Shown here: positions 47,870 to 58,311 of the stretch, in pieces
How positions within the stretch are numbered: position 1 is the first letter of the stretch
How the letters are laid out: each line of letters begins with the position of its first letter
Assembly: GCF_008843145.1 (NCBI RefSeq)
Contig: NZ_CP030265.1
Span: 4,953,001 to 5,017,000, forward strand
DNA from: Skermanella pratensis
GTDB lineage: Bacteria; Pseudomonadota; Alphaproteobacteria; Azospirillales; Azospirillaceae
Direction of reading: 5' to 3'
Length of the DNA stretch: 64,000 nt
Notes under the pieces: generated by a model
Databases searched by the model: none
Seen by the model: the letters and a program-made list of their open reading frames with translations, nothing else
Told to the model about the DNA's origin: nothing
Made by a program: the position numbers and the translations under genes

Positions 47870-50331
47870 GCCTGGTCGGTCGGGAACCCGATGCCGGTAT
47901 CCAGCACCTCGATGCGCAGGGTGTCGGAAGGGGTCCGGCGGCAGCCGATCAGGATGCGTCCCCGCTCGGTGTAGCGAAGCGCGTTCTCGATCAGGTTGCG
48001 CAGGATCCGTTCCAGCAGCATCGCGTCGCTCTGCACCGTGCAGGCGGACTCCACGACCTTGAGGCGCAAACCCTGCCGCTCGGCGCGGTGGGCGTATTCC
48101 GCGCCCAGGCGGCGGAGCAGCCCGTCGATCGGCACGTCCGCCACCTGGGGAGTGACGACCCCGGCATCCAGCTTGGAAATGTCGAGCAGCCCGTCGAGCA
48201 GCAGCTTCAGGGCTTCGGTCGTCTGGTTGATGCTGCCGACCAACGGCAGCATGGGATGGTCCTGCAGCCCGTCGGCCAGAGCCGATCCCAGGAAGAACAG
48301 GGACTGCACGGGCTGGCGCAGGTCGTGGCTCGCGGCGGCCAGGAACTTCGATTTCGCCAGGACGGCCCGTTCCGCCTCGGTGCGCGCGGCCACCGCCTCG
48401 TCGCGCGCCGCCTGGATCGCGGCGTCGGTCCGGCGGCGCGCGGTGATGTCGCGCATGAACCCCGTGAAGAACCGCTGCCGCCCATCCGACCACTCGGCGA
48501 CCGACAGTTCCAGCGCGAAGACCGTGCCGTCCTTGCGCCGCCCCTCCAGGTCGCGCTTCCGTCCGATCACGTTGCGGTCGCTGCCGTGCCGGTAGTTCCA
48601 GATGTGGCCGTCATGGACCGCGGCGTCGCGGTCCTGCATCAGCACCGTGACGTTCCGGCCGACGACCTCCGCCGCGGCATGGCCGAACATGCGCTCGGCC
48701 GCCGGGTTGAACGACTGTATGATCCCGACGTGGTCGATCACGACCATTCCGTCCACGGCGGTGTCGACGATCGCCCGGTAATGGGCCTCCGCCCGCTCGA
48801 TGCAGAGTTCCGTCTCGCGCCGCTCGGTGATGTCCTGGAAGGAGATCAGCAGGCCGTCCCGGCACGGCAGCAGCCGGACCGACAGCCAGCGCGAGAGCGG
48901 CGCCGGATAGGCTTCGAAGCTGACCGGAACCTGATCCGCCAGGGCCCGCGCGCATTCGATCCGGAAGGTGTCGGCCAGCGACTCCGGCAGTGCCTCCAGC
49001 AGCGGCAGGCCGACCAGTTCCCGATCGCCGCCCAGCAGGGTCCGGCACTGCTGGTTGGCGTAGGTGATCAGCCAGCCGCAATCGACCTCGCAGATCCCGT
49101 CGGCGGTGCCTTCCAGGACCGCCGCCATCCGGTCGGCCGCCGCTTCGGCCCGTTCCCGCTCCTGCCGGCTGCGCTCCAGCGCGTCGGCCATGGCGTCGAA
49201 GGTGCGCCCCAGGGTCCCGAACTCGGACGTGTCGTCGCTGGCGAAGGCGCCCGCCCTGGCATCGCCGGCCCGCCACAGGTCCGCCGTGCGGGCCAGCGCC
49301 GTGACCGGGTGGAGGACGAGCCGGTACGCCAGCGCCGCGGCGGCTGCCAGGGCCGCCAGCAGCCCGGCGCCGATCATCAGCGTCCGGTGCCGCACCATGT
49401 CGTCGAGACGCTGGCGGATCTCCTCCGGGTCGATGCCGACGCCGATCCCGACGAAAAGGCCCCGGACCGCGGCGGAGGGGCGCACCGTCGCCATCACTTC
49501 CGGGGTCTCCCGGTTCGGCGCGGCGGCGTGGGCCGACCGGACCGCCAGGATGGTCCCGGCGCGGTCGGTGACGATCAGGGAAACGCCGTCGGGCAACGGG
49601 ACCTCGTCGGGGACGGCGTTCCACCATGCCACGTCGAGCAGCACGGTCACGACGCCGCCGACCTGCCCGGCATCGTCGCCGTAGCGCAGGGCGAACGGCA
49701 GGGCGCCGCCGCGGGCCGACATTTCCGGACGGATGAACTCGCCGACCACCATCTCGTCGGTCTTCAGCGCCGCCATGATGTCGGAGCGGCCACCGACCGA
49801 ACGTCCGACCTGGTCCGGCCGGCTGGAGCACAACAGGACGCCCTGCCGGTCCGCGACCGATATGGTCAGATGGGGCGACAGCCGCTGGACGGTCCGGTCC
49901 AGCAGGGCCTGGCACTCGGCGCGGTCGGCGGCCCGCACGGCGTCGGTCGCCGCGACCAGGGCCGCGATCTGCCGGATGCCTTCGAAGACGCGCGCCTGCT
50001 CCCCCTGGACCCGGTCGAGCAGTCTGGAAGCCTCTTCCCGGACCGCGGCCTCGGCCGAGTTCCGGGCTTGGTAGTCGGTGAAGACGCCGATGCCGACCCC
50101 GGGGACCAGGATGGACAGGAAGATCAGGATCAGGCGTGAGAGCAGGCTCATCTGGACGCGCCGCGGCCGATCGGCTGTTGAGGGGCGCGAGGCGCCGATT
50201 GTCGATGGATTGCGCCGCCGGTTCGAGTCGGCCCGTCCCTCGGGGACGAGACGGAAGGGTCGTTTCGGCATCGCTATGGATCCGAAGACTCGACCATCGT
50301 GGTTAATATACATTTAACATGATCCGGAGCG

Positions 50332-50658
50332 TCAGCGCCCCGGCACCGCGCCGGATCGCCTGCGCACAGGTGCGGCGTGCCAGACGCCGAGGCACTCCTC
50401 AGCAGTCGCGGCCGACCCGATGCAGCGCGCGCCGCCTTCCCTGAACCACAGCCGGTACCGGCCGCTCACGTCGCGCTCGAAGACGAAGACGGGATCCTCG
50501 ATCCCCGGAAGCGAGATCAGCAGCCTGTCGTGATGCCGGCCGGTATGCCGGGCCACTGCCGCCCAGGCGCCCCGTGAGCATTTGGGCAGCGCGATCCGGT
50601 AGAAGGCGGCCAGATCGGCAGGGGTGAAGCGGCAGGCGGGAAACGGGATAACGGTCAT
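50332..50658 (-). CDS. Small hypothetical protein
   Basis: A 108-residue ORF starting MTVIPFPACRFTPADLAAFYRIALPK. I recognise no family. It contains a plausible strand-rich core (DRLLISLPGIEDPVFVFERD, then RYRLWFREGGARC). An ATG at 50658 is preferred over the one at 50787, because the extra residues look like translated spacer. It lies just upstream of the interrupted kinase on the same strand. Codon use looks like that of its neighbours, so it is probably a real gene. Confidence 0.55.
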   Translation of the reverse strand: MTVIPFPACRFTPADLAAFYRIALPKCSRGAWAAVARHTGRHHDRLLISLPGIEDPVFVFERDVSGRYRLWFREGGARCIGSAATAEECLGVWHAAPVRRRSGAVPGR

Positions 50659-50851
50659 CACGGCGCTCCTGGCTCTCCTGGTGCCCTTCGACTTCCGATG
50701 GAAATCCAAGGGGTGAGGACTGCCGGGAGAGTGGCCCCGGAACCGGGATCGCGCTGTGAAATGGATCACTGCACGTTGACGCCCCATGAATTTTTTTCAG
50801 TCGATGGTTTTTCGGGCGCCGATCCGCGCCCTGGCTGCCCGACGGAGCGGC

Positions 50852-51784
50852 TCAGGCGAAGGTCCTGCCCCGGCAGGATTCAGCCTGGCACGGGTCCCGC
50901 TCCAGCTGGATCGTGGAATGCTCGATGTCGAAACGGTGCGCCAGTTCATGGCGGAGCCGGCGCAGCACCTCGTCGTGGTCGGCGCCGGCGGCGAGGCTGG
51001 CGTGGAAGGTGATCAGCGGGCGGTCGGGCGTCAGCGACCAGGCATGGACATGGTGGACGTCCGCCACGCCGGGCACGGCGTCGGCCAGTTCGCGGCTGAG
51101 CCGGTCGATGTCCAGCCCCTCCGGCGTTCCCTCCATCAGCACGTGCCAGGACCGGCCCACCAGGGTCCAGGCGCTGCGGAGGATGAGCAGCGCGACCAGG
51201 ACCGAGAGGATCGGGTCGATCGGAGTCCAGCCGGTCCACAGGATGACGCCGGCGGCGACGATGGCGGCGACAGAGCCCAGCAGGTCGCCCAGGACATGGA
51301 GCGCCGCTCCCCTCATGTTGAGGTTCTCCTGGTCGCCCCCGTGCAGGATCAGGAACCCCGCGACGTTGACCGCAAGGCCGGTCGCGGCTATGGCGAGCAT
51401 GGTCGTGCCCATGACGGGAACGGGATCCAGCAACCGCTCGGCCGCCTCCAGGACGATCCAGGCGGCCACCGCGACCAGCGTGGCGCCGTTGATCAGGGCC
51501 GCGAGCACCTGGAACCGGTGCTGTCCGTAGGACCGGTCCGCCGTGGCCGGCCGCCGGCTGACCCGGAAGGCGTACAAGGCCAGGGCCAGCGCCGCCGTGT
51601 CGGTCAGCATGTGCCCGGCATCGGCGAGCAGGGCCAGCGAGCCGGCCAGGATGCCGCCGGCCGCCTCCACCACCATGAAGCCCCCGGTCAGCAGCAGGGC
51701 CAGCAGCAGGCGGCGCTCGTTATGCGAGTGGGAATGGGCGTGGCCATGCCCGCCGCCATGGTCGTGGTGAGAGTGGGAGCCCAT
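50852..51784 (-). CDS. Cation diffusion facilitator (CzcD/ZitB-like metal exporter)
   Basis: A 310-residue inner-membrane protein that would export Zn2+ or Co2+ in exchange for protons. The N-terminus is His-rich (SHSHHDHGGGHGHAHSHSHN). Six TM helices follow, with the zinc-site pairs in LLADAGHMLTDTAAL and ALHVLGDLLGSVAA (HxxxD). A cytoplasmic ferredoxin-like domain ends the protein with VHHVHAWSL. The ATG at 51784 is used; a GTG at 51793 would add three residues. It lies about 110 bp after pheT on the same strand. Confidence 0.92.
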   Translation of the reverse strand: MGSHSHHDHGGGHGHAHSHSHNERRLLLALLLTGGFMVVEAAGGILAGSLALLADAGHMLTDTAALALALYAFRVSRRPATADRSYGQHRFQVLAALINGATLVAVAAWIVLEAAERLLDPVPVMGTTMLAIAATGLAVNVAGFLILHGGDQENLNMRGAALHVLGDLLGSVAAIVAAGVILWTGWTPIDPILSVLVALLILRSAWTLVGRSWHVLMEGTPEGLDIDRLSRELADAVPGVADVHHVHAWSLTPDRPLITFHASLAAGADHDEVLRRLRHELAHRFDIEHSTIQLERDPCQAESCRGRTFA

Positions 51785-51895
51785 GCCCGGCACCTCGAAG
51801 GTTCAAGAGACCGCTGGTGGCCGGCGGCGGGTATCGGGCTGCCCGCCGCCGGCCGAACCGTCCCTCCATTAAACCATGGACGGAACCGATTGTTG

Positions 51896-54301
51896 TCAAC
51901 CGCGCAAAGTGCCGCCGGTCGCCTTCGATACCGCGGCGACCACCTTGGTGCCGATCCCGTCGATCTCCGGCTCGGTCAGCGGCTTGCCGGTGGGCTGGAT
52001 GGTGACCGAGATGGCGAGCGACTTGGTGCCCGGCTCGATCCCCTGCCCCTGGTAGACGTCGAAGACCGACACGTCGGTGATCAGCGCCTTGTCCGCGCCC
52101 TTGGCCGCCCGCACCAGCTTTTCGGCCTCGACCGAGGCGTCGACCAGGAACGCGAAGTCGCGCTGGATCGGCTGGAACAGGGAAAGCCGCAGCAGGGGCT
52201 TGGCCGTCCCGCCCTTCCTCTTCGGCACCGGCACCGCGTCGAGCATCACCTCGAACGCCGCGACCGGCCCCTTGGCGCCCAGCGCGCCCAGCACTTCCGG
52301 ATGCACTTCGCCGAAACGGGCGAGCACCGTCGGGCCGAGGCGCAGGACGCCGGACCGCCCGGGATGGTACCAAGCCGGCGCGTCGGTCGTGACCTGCAGG
52401 TTGCCCGTCGGAGCGCCCGCGGCTTCGAGCACCGCCAGGGCGTCGGCCTTGACGTCGAACGCGTCGACCGGGCGCTGCTTCTCCGCCCACTGGCGCGGCA
52501 CCAGGGTGCCGGATCGGACGCCGGCGGCGACAGTGTCCTGCCCCTGCGGCGAAGGGTCGCGGAAGACCGGACCGACCTCGAACAGGCCGGCGTCGGGATA
52601 GCCCCGGTCGGCATTGCGGCCGACGGCCTGGATCAGGTTGGGCAGGATAGAGGGGCGCATGACGTCCAGGTCGGCGCTGATCGGGTTCAGCAGCCGCAGC
52701 TCGTCCATCACGCCGCCGAACAGGTCGACATGGGCGGACGACATGAAGGACCAGGTGACCGCCTCCGACAGGCCGCGCACGGCCAGCACGCGCCGGGCCA
52801 TGGCCGTGCGCTTCTGCCTGGCGTTCAGCGCGGGGCGGCTGATCGCCGCCGTCCGCTCCAGCGGGATCGCCGGGATGTGCTCGTAGCCGTGGACGCGCAG
52901 CACCTCCTCGACCAGATCCGCCTCGCCGTGGATGTCGGCGCGCCAGCTCGGCGGCAGCACGTTCATGACGCCGTCGCTCCGCTCCGCCACGCCGAAGCCC
53001 AGCATCTCCAGGATGCGTACCTGTTCCGGCACCGGAACATCCACCCCGCCCAACTCCAGGGTACGGCCGGGGCGCAGGGTCAGCTCCCGTCGCCAGGACG
53101 GCTCGGATCCGGCGACCACCAGCTCGCCGGCCGTGCCGCCGCAGATCTCCAGGATCAGCCGCGTCGCGATCTCGGCGCCGGGAATCACGAAGGCGGGATC
53201 GACGCCGCGCTCGAACCGATAGCGGGCGTCGCTGTCGATCGACAGCTTGCGGCCGGTCTGCGCCGTGCGCACCGGGTCGAACAGCGCCACCTCCAGGAAC
53301 ACGTCGGTCGTCGTCTCGGTGACGCCGGTGCTCTCGCCGCCCATGACGGCGCCCAGGCTGACCACGCCGCTGTCGTCGGCGATCACGGTCATGCCCTCGT
53401 CGAGGCCGTATTCCTTGCCGTTCAGGGCCAGCAGCGTCTCGCCCGCGCGGGCCAGCCGGACCGTCAGCCCGCCCCGCAGCTTGCCCGCGTCGAACACGTG
53501 CAGCGGCCGGGCGATGTCATGGGTCAGCAGGTTGGTGATGTCGACCAGGGCCGAGATCGGCCGCAGCCCGATGGACATCAGCCGGTCCTGCAGCCAGCGC
53601 GGGCTCGGGCCGTTCCTCACGCCGCGGATCAGGCGGCCGACGAACATCGGGCAGGCCGTCTCGTCCTCGTGCCGGAAGTCGAGCGTGACGCCGATCGGGC
53701 TGGGGAAGGCGCCCGGCACCGGCGTGGTCTCCAGCGGCTTCAGCTGGCCGAGGCCGGTCGCCGCCAGATCGCGGGCGATGCCGCGGACGCCGGCGCAATC
53801 CGCCCGGTCCGGCGTCAGCGAAACGTCGATCAGGGGGTCGTCCAGGCCGACCACCGAGGCGAAGGGGGCTCCCACGGGAGCGTCCCCGGGCAGGTCGATG
53901 ATGCCCTCGTGGGCGTCCGACAAGCCCATTTCGCGCTCGGAACAGAGCATCCCGTTGGACTCGACGCCACGGATGACGCCCTTCTTCAGTTCCACGCCGG
54001 TCGCCGGGATGACCGAGCCGGTCGGCGCGAAGACGCCTTTCATGCCGGTGCGGGCATTGGGCGCGCCGCAGACGACCTGGACCGTTTCGGATCCGGTATC
54101 GACCATGCAGACGCGCAGCTTGTCGGCGTCGGGGTGTTTCTCGGCGGAGACCACGTAGGCCACGCGGAAGGCTTCAAGCCCCTTGGCGCGGTCCACGACC
54201 TCCTCGACCTCCAGGCCGAGCGCGGTCAGCTTCGAAGAGATCGTCTCGACGTCGGCCCCGGTGTCCAGGTGGGCCTTCAGCCAGGAAAGGGTGAGCTTCA
54301 T
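51896..54301 (-). CDS. pheT: Phenylalanyl-tRNA synthetase beta subunit
   Basis: An 801-residue subunit that, with PheS, forms the alpha2beta2 enzyme that charges tRNA-Phe. Domains in order: the EMAP-like tRNA-binding fold (about 40-150, VVCGAPNARTGMKGVFAPTG), the B3/B4 editing domain, B5, a core region resembling the catalytic fold and the C-terminal FDX-ACB anticodon-binding domain (PIQRDFAFLVD). The length is standard. It follows pheS by 12 bp. Confidence 0.97.
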   Translation of the reverse strand: MKLTLSWLKAHLDTGADVETISSKLTALGLEVEEVVDRAKGLEAFRVAYVVSAEKHPDADKLRVCMVDTGSETVQVVCGAPNARTGMKGVFAPTGSVIPATGVELKKGVIRGVESNGMLCSEREMGLSDAHEGIIDLPGDAPVGAPFASVVGLDDPLIDVSLTPDRADCAGVRGIARDLAATGLGQLKPLETTPVPGAFPSPIGVTLDFRHEDETACPMFVGRLIRGVRNGPSPRWLQDRLMSIGLRPISALVDITNLLTHDIARPLHVFDAGKLRGGLTVRLARAGETLLALNGKEYGLDEGMTVIADDSGVVSLGAVMGGESTGVTETTTDVFLEVALFDPVRTAQTGRKLSIDSDARYRFERGVDPAFVIPGAEIATRLILEICGGTAGELVVAGSEPSWRRELTLRPGRTLELGGVDVPVPEQVRILEMLGFGVAERSDGVMNVLPPSWRADIHGEADLVEEVLRVHGYEHIPAIPLERTAAISRPALNARQKRTAMARRVLAVRGLSEAVTWSFMSSAHVDLFGGVMDELRLLNPISADLDVMRPSILPNLIQAVGRNADRGYPDAGLFEVGPVFRDPSPQGQDTVAAGVRSGTLVPRQWAEKQRPVDAFDVKADALAVLEAAGAPTGNLQVTTDAPAWYHPGRSGVLRLGPTVLARFGEVHPEVLGALGAKGPVAAFEVMLDAVPVPKRKGGTAKPLLRLSLFQPIQRDFAFLVDASVEAEKLVRAAKGADKALITDVSVFDVYQGQGIEPGTKSLAISVTIQPTGKPLTEPEIDGIGTKVVAAVSKATGGTLRG

Positions 54302-54313
54302 CGTCGGCTGTCC

Positions 54314-55393
54314 TTATCGGTTCAGGCCCTGGGCCAGGGAAGGCACGTCGAGGGGCACGAAGCCGTAATGCTTCAGCCAGCGCAGGTCGGCCTCGAAGAA
54401 GGTGCGCAGATCGGGAATGCCGTATTTCAGCATGGCGATGCGCTCGATGCCCATGCCGAAGGCGAAGCCCTGGTACTTCGTGCTGTCGATGCCGCAGTTC
54501 TCCAGCACGTTGGGATGCACCATGCCGCAGCCCAGGATCTCCAGCCAGTCGCCGAAATTGCCGATCTTCAGCTCGCCGCCACGCCGCAGGCAGCCGATGT
54601 CGACCTCCGCCGAGGGCTCGGTGAAGGGGAAGAAGCTGGGCCGGAAGCGCAGCGGCAGATCGTCCACGTCGAAGAAGGCTCGGCAGAACTCGATCAGGCA
54701 GCCGCGCAGGTGCGCCATGCTGGTCTTCTCGTCCACGACCAGCCCTTCGACCTGATGGAACATCGGGGTATGGGTCATGTCGTAGTCGGAACGATATGTC
54801 CGGCCGGGGATGATCACGCGGATCGGCGCCTTGTCGGCCAGCAGCGAGCGGACCTGCACCGGCGAGGTGTGGGTACGCAGAAGCATGCGGCTGCCGTCGG
54901 TCGGACGGTCCGGCAGGTAGAAGGTGTCGTGCATGTCGCGCGCCGGATGGCCGGGCGGGAAGTTCAGCGCGGTGAAGTTATGGAAGTCGTCCTCGATGTC
55001 CGGCCCCTCGGCCACCGAGAACCCCATGTCGGCGAAGATCGCGGTCAGCTCGTCGATGGTCTGGGTGATCGGATGGACGCGGCCTTGGCTCTCCGCCCGG
55101 ACCGGCAGGGTGACGTCGATGCGCTCGGCCTCCAGGCGCCGGGCCAGTTCCGCCTTGTGCAGCTCGCCCTTGCGGGCGTCCAGCGCCGCCCCGACCTCGT
55201 CCTTCAGGGCGTTCATCAGTTGGCCGCGTTCCTTGCGCTCCTCGGGGGACAGGCTGCGCATGTCGGCCATCAGGCCCGTGATGCGGCCCTTCTTGCCCAG
55301 TGCGGCGACGCGGACCTCTTCCAGCGCGGCCAGATCGGCGGCCTGGCTCACCGCCGTCAGCAATTCCGTCTTCAGCGCTTCGAGAGCGGACAT
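54314..55393 (-). CDS. pheS: Phenylalanyl-tRNA synthetase alpha subunit
   Basis: The catalytic subunit, 359 residues. It has the N-terminal coiled coil (about 1-90), then class II motifs: [34 protein letters not shown], and motif 3 as [17 protein letters not shown]. The ATG at 55393 is used rather than the upstream one at 55438. It is 135 bp downstream of rplT. That gap holds a terminator-like hairpin which could reduce pheST expression relative to the ribosomal genes. Confidence 0.97.
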   Translation of the reverse strand: MSALEALKTELLTAVSQAADLAALEEVRVAALGKKGRITGLMADMRSLSPEERKERGQLMNALKDEVGAALDARKGELHKAELARRLEAERIDVTLPVRAESQGRVHPITQTIDELTAIFADMGFSVAEGPDIEDDFHNFTALNFPPGHPARDMHDTFYLPDRPTDGSRMLLRTHTSPVQVRSLLADKAPIRVIIPGRTYRSDYDMTHTPMFHQVEGLVVDEKTSMAHLRGCLIEFCRAFFDVDDLPLRFRPSFFPFTEPSAEVDIGCLRRGGELKIGNFGDWLEILGCGMVHPNVLENCGIDSTKYQGFAFGMGIERIAMLKYGIPDLRTFFEADLRWLKHYGFVPLDVPSLAQGLNR

Positions 55394-55443
55394 GGGTTCC
55401 TCGTCAAGGTTGGGCGCCGCCGGAGATGGGTGCGGCAAGCGCG

Positions 55444-55474
55444 AAAAGGGGGCCAGCCCAGCCGGGCGGCCCCC
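55444..55474 (-). terminator. Terminator-like hairpin between rplT and pheS (possible attenuator)
   Basis: On the minus strand GGGGGCC pairs with GGCCCCC, an inner GCCC pairs with GGGC, and TTTT follows directly. That is a textbook intrinsic terminator. It lies about 50 bp before the pheS start. A second potential hairpin (GGGCGCC with GGCGCCC, 55499-55520) sits just after the rplT stop. I saw no Phe-rich leader peptide, so simple partial termination is the safer reading. Confidence 0.65.
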
Positions 55475-55528
55475 TAGTCAATTGCCGTCGATCGCTCTGG
55501 CGCCCCTATGGACGGGCGCCCGAAGAGA

Positions 55529-55894
55529 TCAAGCAGCCTGGGCGAGAGCGGCCTGGGCCTTGTCGACCAGGACCTTGAACGCGTCCGGCTCGCGCGCGGC
55601 GATGTCGGCCAGGACCTTGCGGTCCACGTCGATTCCGGCCCGCTTCATGCCGTTCATGAAGCGCGAATAAGTCAGGCCGTGCTGACGGACGCCGGCGTTG
55701 ATACGCTGGATCCACAGGCCGCGGAACTCGCGCTTCTTGTTGCGGCGGTCGCGATAGGCGTAACGGAGCGCCTTCTCGACCTTCTGGATCGCAATGCGGA
55801 AGCACTTGCTGGACCGGCCGCGATAGCCCTTGGCCAGCTTGAGGATCTTACGGTGACGGGCGTGAGTGGTTACGCCCCGCTTGACACGTGCCAT
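55529..55894 (-). CDS. rplT: 50S ribosomal protein L20
   Basis: A 121-residue basic protein of the large subunit, needed early in assembly. It has the family sequence [21 protein letters not shown] followed by [25 protein letters not shown] and the C-terminal [17 protein letters not shown]. It follows rpmI by 16 bp in the usual rpmI-rplT order. Confidence 0.98.
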   Translation of the reverse strand: MARVKRGVTTHARHRKILKLAKGYRGRSSKCFRIAIQKVEKALRYAYRDRRNKKREFRGLWIQRINAGVRQHGLTYSRFMNGMKRAGIDVDRKVLADIAAREPDAFKVLVDKAQAALAQAA

Positions 55895-55910
55895 GGTTCA
55901 GGTCTCCCGA

Positions 55911-56111
55911 TCAGGCGTTGCGCAGGAAGTTCTTCAGGATGGTCTCGCCATCCTGCGGCGCCAGCACCATGGTGCCGCGCGCGTTGCGCTTCATCTTCTG
56001 GGTACGCTTGACCATGCCGTGGCGCTTGCCGGCGGCCTGGGCCTTGACGCGGCCGGAGGCCGTCACCTTGAAGCGCTTCTTCGAACCGCTATGGGTCTTC
56101 AACTTGGACAT
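55911..56111 (-). CDS. rpmI: 50S ribosomal protein L35
   Basis: A 66-residue ribosomal protein with the standard start [20 protein letters not shown] and the tail [14 protein letters not shown]. The ATG at 56111 is used; a frame extending to 56285 is an unrelated upstream read-through. Usually infC precedes rpmI. Here a chemoreceptor gene lies upstream instead, so infC must be elsewhere. Confidence 0.97.
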   Translation of the reverse strand: MSKLKTHSGSKKRFKVTASGRVKAQAAGKRHGMVKRTQKMKRNARGTMVLAPQDGETILKNFLRNA

Positions 56112-56204
56112 TTCTGCTCCCAAGAACCTGGAGTGAGATATCAGAGCGGTTGGGCATGTCCGTAGGGTCCAACGACCCGGCCTCGCCGCCCGAATGAGCC
56201 GTGG

Positions 56205-56233
56205 GTTATAGTGGGGAGCGCGGGCGAAAGCAA
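56205..56233 (-). promoter_or_regulatory. Sigma70-type promoter of rpmI-rplT-pheS-pheT
   Basis: On the minus strand TTGCTT (56233-56228) and TATAAC (56210-56205) are separated by exactly 17 bp. The predicted start falls near 56198, giving a leader of about 87 bp before rpmI. The spacing and -10 match make this one of the clearest promoters in the window. Confidence 0.7.
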
Positions 56234-56297
56234 GCCGGCAGTGCGCCGGCCGGCGACTCCTCCCGCGGTTCCGGTCCGCGGGCACCCTCGGCGGCCG

Positions 56298-58004
56298 TCA
56301 GGCCGCGCGGACCTTGGCGAGGAATGCCGTGACCTCCTCCCGCAGGCCGGATGCCGACCGGGACAGCTCCCTGGCGCTCGACAGCACGCGGGTCGCGGCC
56401 GAACCGCCCTCCGCGGCGGCCCCGCTGACCTGGACGATCGCGTCGGAGACCTGGGACGTGCCCGCGGAAGCCTGCTGGACGTTGCGGGCGATCTCCTGCG
56501 TCGCCGCGTCCCGTTCCGCGACCGCCGTGGCGATCTCGGACGCGATGGCGCTGCTTTCGCCGATCACCTCGCCGATCTCCCGGATCGAGGCCACCATGCG
56601 CTGGGTGACGCTCTGCACATCCGCGATCTGGGCGGTGATGTCCTCGGTCGCCTTGGCGGTCTGGTTCGCCAGGTTCTTCACCTCCGACGCGACGACGGCA
56701 AACCCCTTGCCCGCCTCCCCCGCCCGCGCCGCCTCGATCGTCGCGTTCAGGGCCAGGAGGTTGGTCTGCTGGGCGATGTCGTTGATCAGCTTGACCACCT
56801 CCCCGATGTTCCGGGTGGCGGAGACAAGGCCCTCGGTCGTCCCCTGCGTCGCCTCGGCGTTGCGGACGGCGCGGTTCGAAATCTCCGACGACTGTCGGAC
56901 CTGCAGTCCGATGTTGCGGACCGATACCGCCAGTTCCTCGCAGGCCAGCGCCACCGTCTCGACGTTGGCCGTCGCCTGGGTGGCCGCCGCGGCCACCGTG
57001 CCGGCCTGGGCGTTGGTCTTTTCCAGCGTCCCGTTCAGGATCTGCGCCGCCGATTCCAGCTCGGACGCGGCGGACGACACGAGGCCGACGATGGAGCCGA
57101 CGCTGCGCTCGAACTGGTCGGCCAGATCGTTCATGGCCCGCCGCTTCCCGGATTCGGCGCGGCGCTCGGCCTCAGCCGTCTCCTCCTCCAGCCGCTTGGC
57201 GCGGACCATGTTGTCCTTGAACACCTGGACCGCCTGGATGATGTCGCCGACCTCGTCCCTGCCGGTCGCCTTCGGCAGTTCGGTCGTCAGATCGCCGCCG
57301 GCCAGGCGGAGCGTCGTCTCGGTCAGCCGGCGCAGGGGCTTGACCGAGTGGATGGACCACCACGCCAGTCCGGCGCCGACGCAAAGCGTCGCGCCGCACA
57401 GGGCGAACATCAGCATCTGGAACCGCTGCGCGATCGACCGGGCGTCTTCCGCGACCCTCATGTTCTCCTCTTCCTGCAGGTCGATGAACCGGTTGATCCG
57501 GGCAAGCCACTCGACGAACGCCGGACGGGCCTGCTCGACCAGGATATCCCTGGCCCGGGCGGCATCTCCCGTCTGCCGGGCATCGATCACCTTCCGGATC
57601 AGCGGCAGGGTCTTTGCCTCGGTCTCCTTGATGCCCGCGAGGATCTCGCGCTCCCGGGGCGGGATGTCGCTGCGCGCGAGGAACATCCCGTCCAGCAGGT
57701 CCGCCGACCGGGCGTAGTCGGCGGACAGCCGGTCGATGGTGCCCAGTTCGGACTTGATCTCTCCGCTGTCGGTCAGCAGCGTGACGTCGCGCAGGCTGAT
57801 TGCCCGATCATGGACGCTGCCCCGGAAATTGATCGCGTATCTCTGTTTGACATTGTTGACATCGTTGATCGCCGACAAGCGGCTGCTGATAGTGTTCACC
57901 TCCTGAACGGCTATCTGCGTCAAGACGAGCAGCAGAACGAGAATGCCGCCGAAGCTGAATACCAGTCGGGCGGCTATCTTTGAATCCTTGAACGCGCTGA
58001 GCAC
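56298..58004 (-). CDS. Methyl-accepting chemotaxis protein
   Basis: A chemoreceptor of about 568 residues. A TM helix lies at about 10-30, then a four-helix-bundle-type periplasmic region of about 150 residues and a second TM ([20 protein letters not shown]). A HAMP segment follows ([22 protein letters not shown]). The signalling hairpin tip is intact: [38 protein letters not shown] prefer the GTG at 58004 ([14 protein letters not shown]) after a GGGGGAA site; an ATG at 58046 is possible. The ligand is unknown. It stands alone, away from the che operon. Confidence 0.92.
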   Translation of the reverse strand: MLSAFKDSKIAARLVFSFGGILVLLLVLTQIAVQEVNTISSRLSAINDVNNVKQRYAINFRGSVHDRAISLRDVTLLTDSGEIKSELGTIDRLSADYARSADLLDGMFLARSDIPPREREILAGIKETEAKTLPLIRKVIDARQTGDAARARDILVEQARPAFVEWLARINRFIDLQEEENMRVAEDARSIAQRFQMLMFALCGATLCVGAGLAWWSIHSVKPLRRLTETTLRLAGGDLTTELPKATGRDEVGDIIQAVQVFKDNMVRAKRLEEETAEAERRAESGKRRAMNDLADQFERSVGSIVGLVSSAASELESAAQILNGTLEKTNAQAGTVAAAATQATANVETVALACEELAVSVRNIGLQVRQSSEISNRAVRNAEATQGTTEGLVSATRNIGEVVKLINDIAQQTNLLALNATIEAARAGEAGKGFAVVASEVKNLANQTAKATEDITAQIADVQSVTQRMVASIREIGEVIGESSAIASEIATAVAERDAATQEIARNVQQASAGTSQVSDAIVQVSGAAAEGGSAATRVLSSARELSRSASGLREEVTAFLAKVRAA

Positions 58005-58116
58005 GTTTCCCCCAGAAACATGAGATTTCGGCGTAAAGCCGCTCATGCACATTGTTGCATGGCTGCGACGCCCAGCCAGTTCTAGGGAGAACAGGTTAAT
58101 TGTCTCTTGAGATGAT

Positions 58117-58299
58117 TTACTCGAGAAGGATGCCGTCGTCTTCGCGCCCCGCTGCGGCCGTGGCATCCCTCAGGACATCGCGGCGGGCGGTCGAGGCTGC
58201 GCACTCGGCCCAAGCCAAACGGGCTACGCGCTCGGCCGGTGACAGGACTCGGCTCCCGTCCGTCGGGGACGGCGGTGCCGGAAGCTCGCAGGACGCCAC
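58117..58299 (-). CDS. Small hypothetical protein (60 aa)
   Basis: A 60-residue [23 protein letters not shown] at its start, with an alpha-helical middle ([21 protein letters not shown]). The GTG start at 58299 follows a good site, GAGGGGAG. It lies 12 bp after the stop of the next small ORF, so the two could be translated together. No family was recognised. It may be a real short gene, but short GC-rich ORFs are often spurious. Confidence 0.4.
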   Translation of the reverse strand: MASCELPAPPSPTDGSRVLSPAERVARLAWAECAASTARRDVLRDATAAAGREDDGILLE

Positions 58300-58311
58300 G
58301 GCTCACTCCCC

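Larger units (their letters stand above)
45996..50151 (-). pseudogene. Hybrid sensor histidine kinase interrupted by an ISAs1-family element
   Basis: The gene starts at 50151 (or at 50271 with a longer N-terminus) and is interrupted at 47869/46616. Removing the element and one copy of the 10-bp duplication restores an uninterrupted frame. The order is: TM, periplasmic sensor (about 30-250), TM, HAMP, PAS, PAS, HisKA with LAAASHDLRQPVQSLFFLGS, HATPase, then a receiver with [15 protein letters not shown] and [11 protein letters not shown]. The junction reads [18 protein letters not shown]. As it stands, the long part stops three codons into the insertion, lacking the last ATP-binding box and the receiver, so the kinase should be dead. 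Confidence 0.88.

Noticed and set aside
50786-55477. A plus-strand open frame of about 1560 codons opposite czcD-like, pheT and pheS genes
   Set aside because: Its composition (Arg, Gln, Asp, Gly and His repeats) is what an antisense frame of high-GC genes gives, and three well-known genes occupy the other strand.
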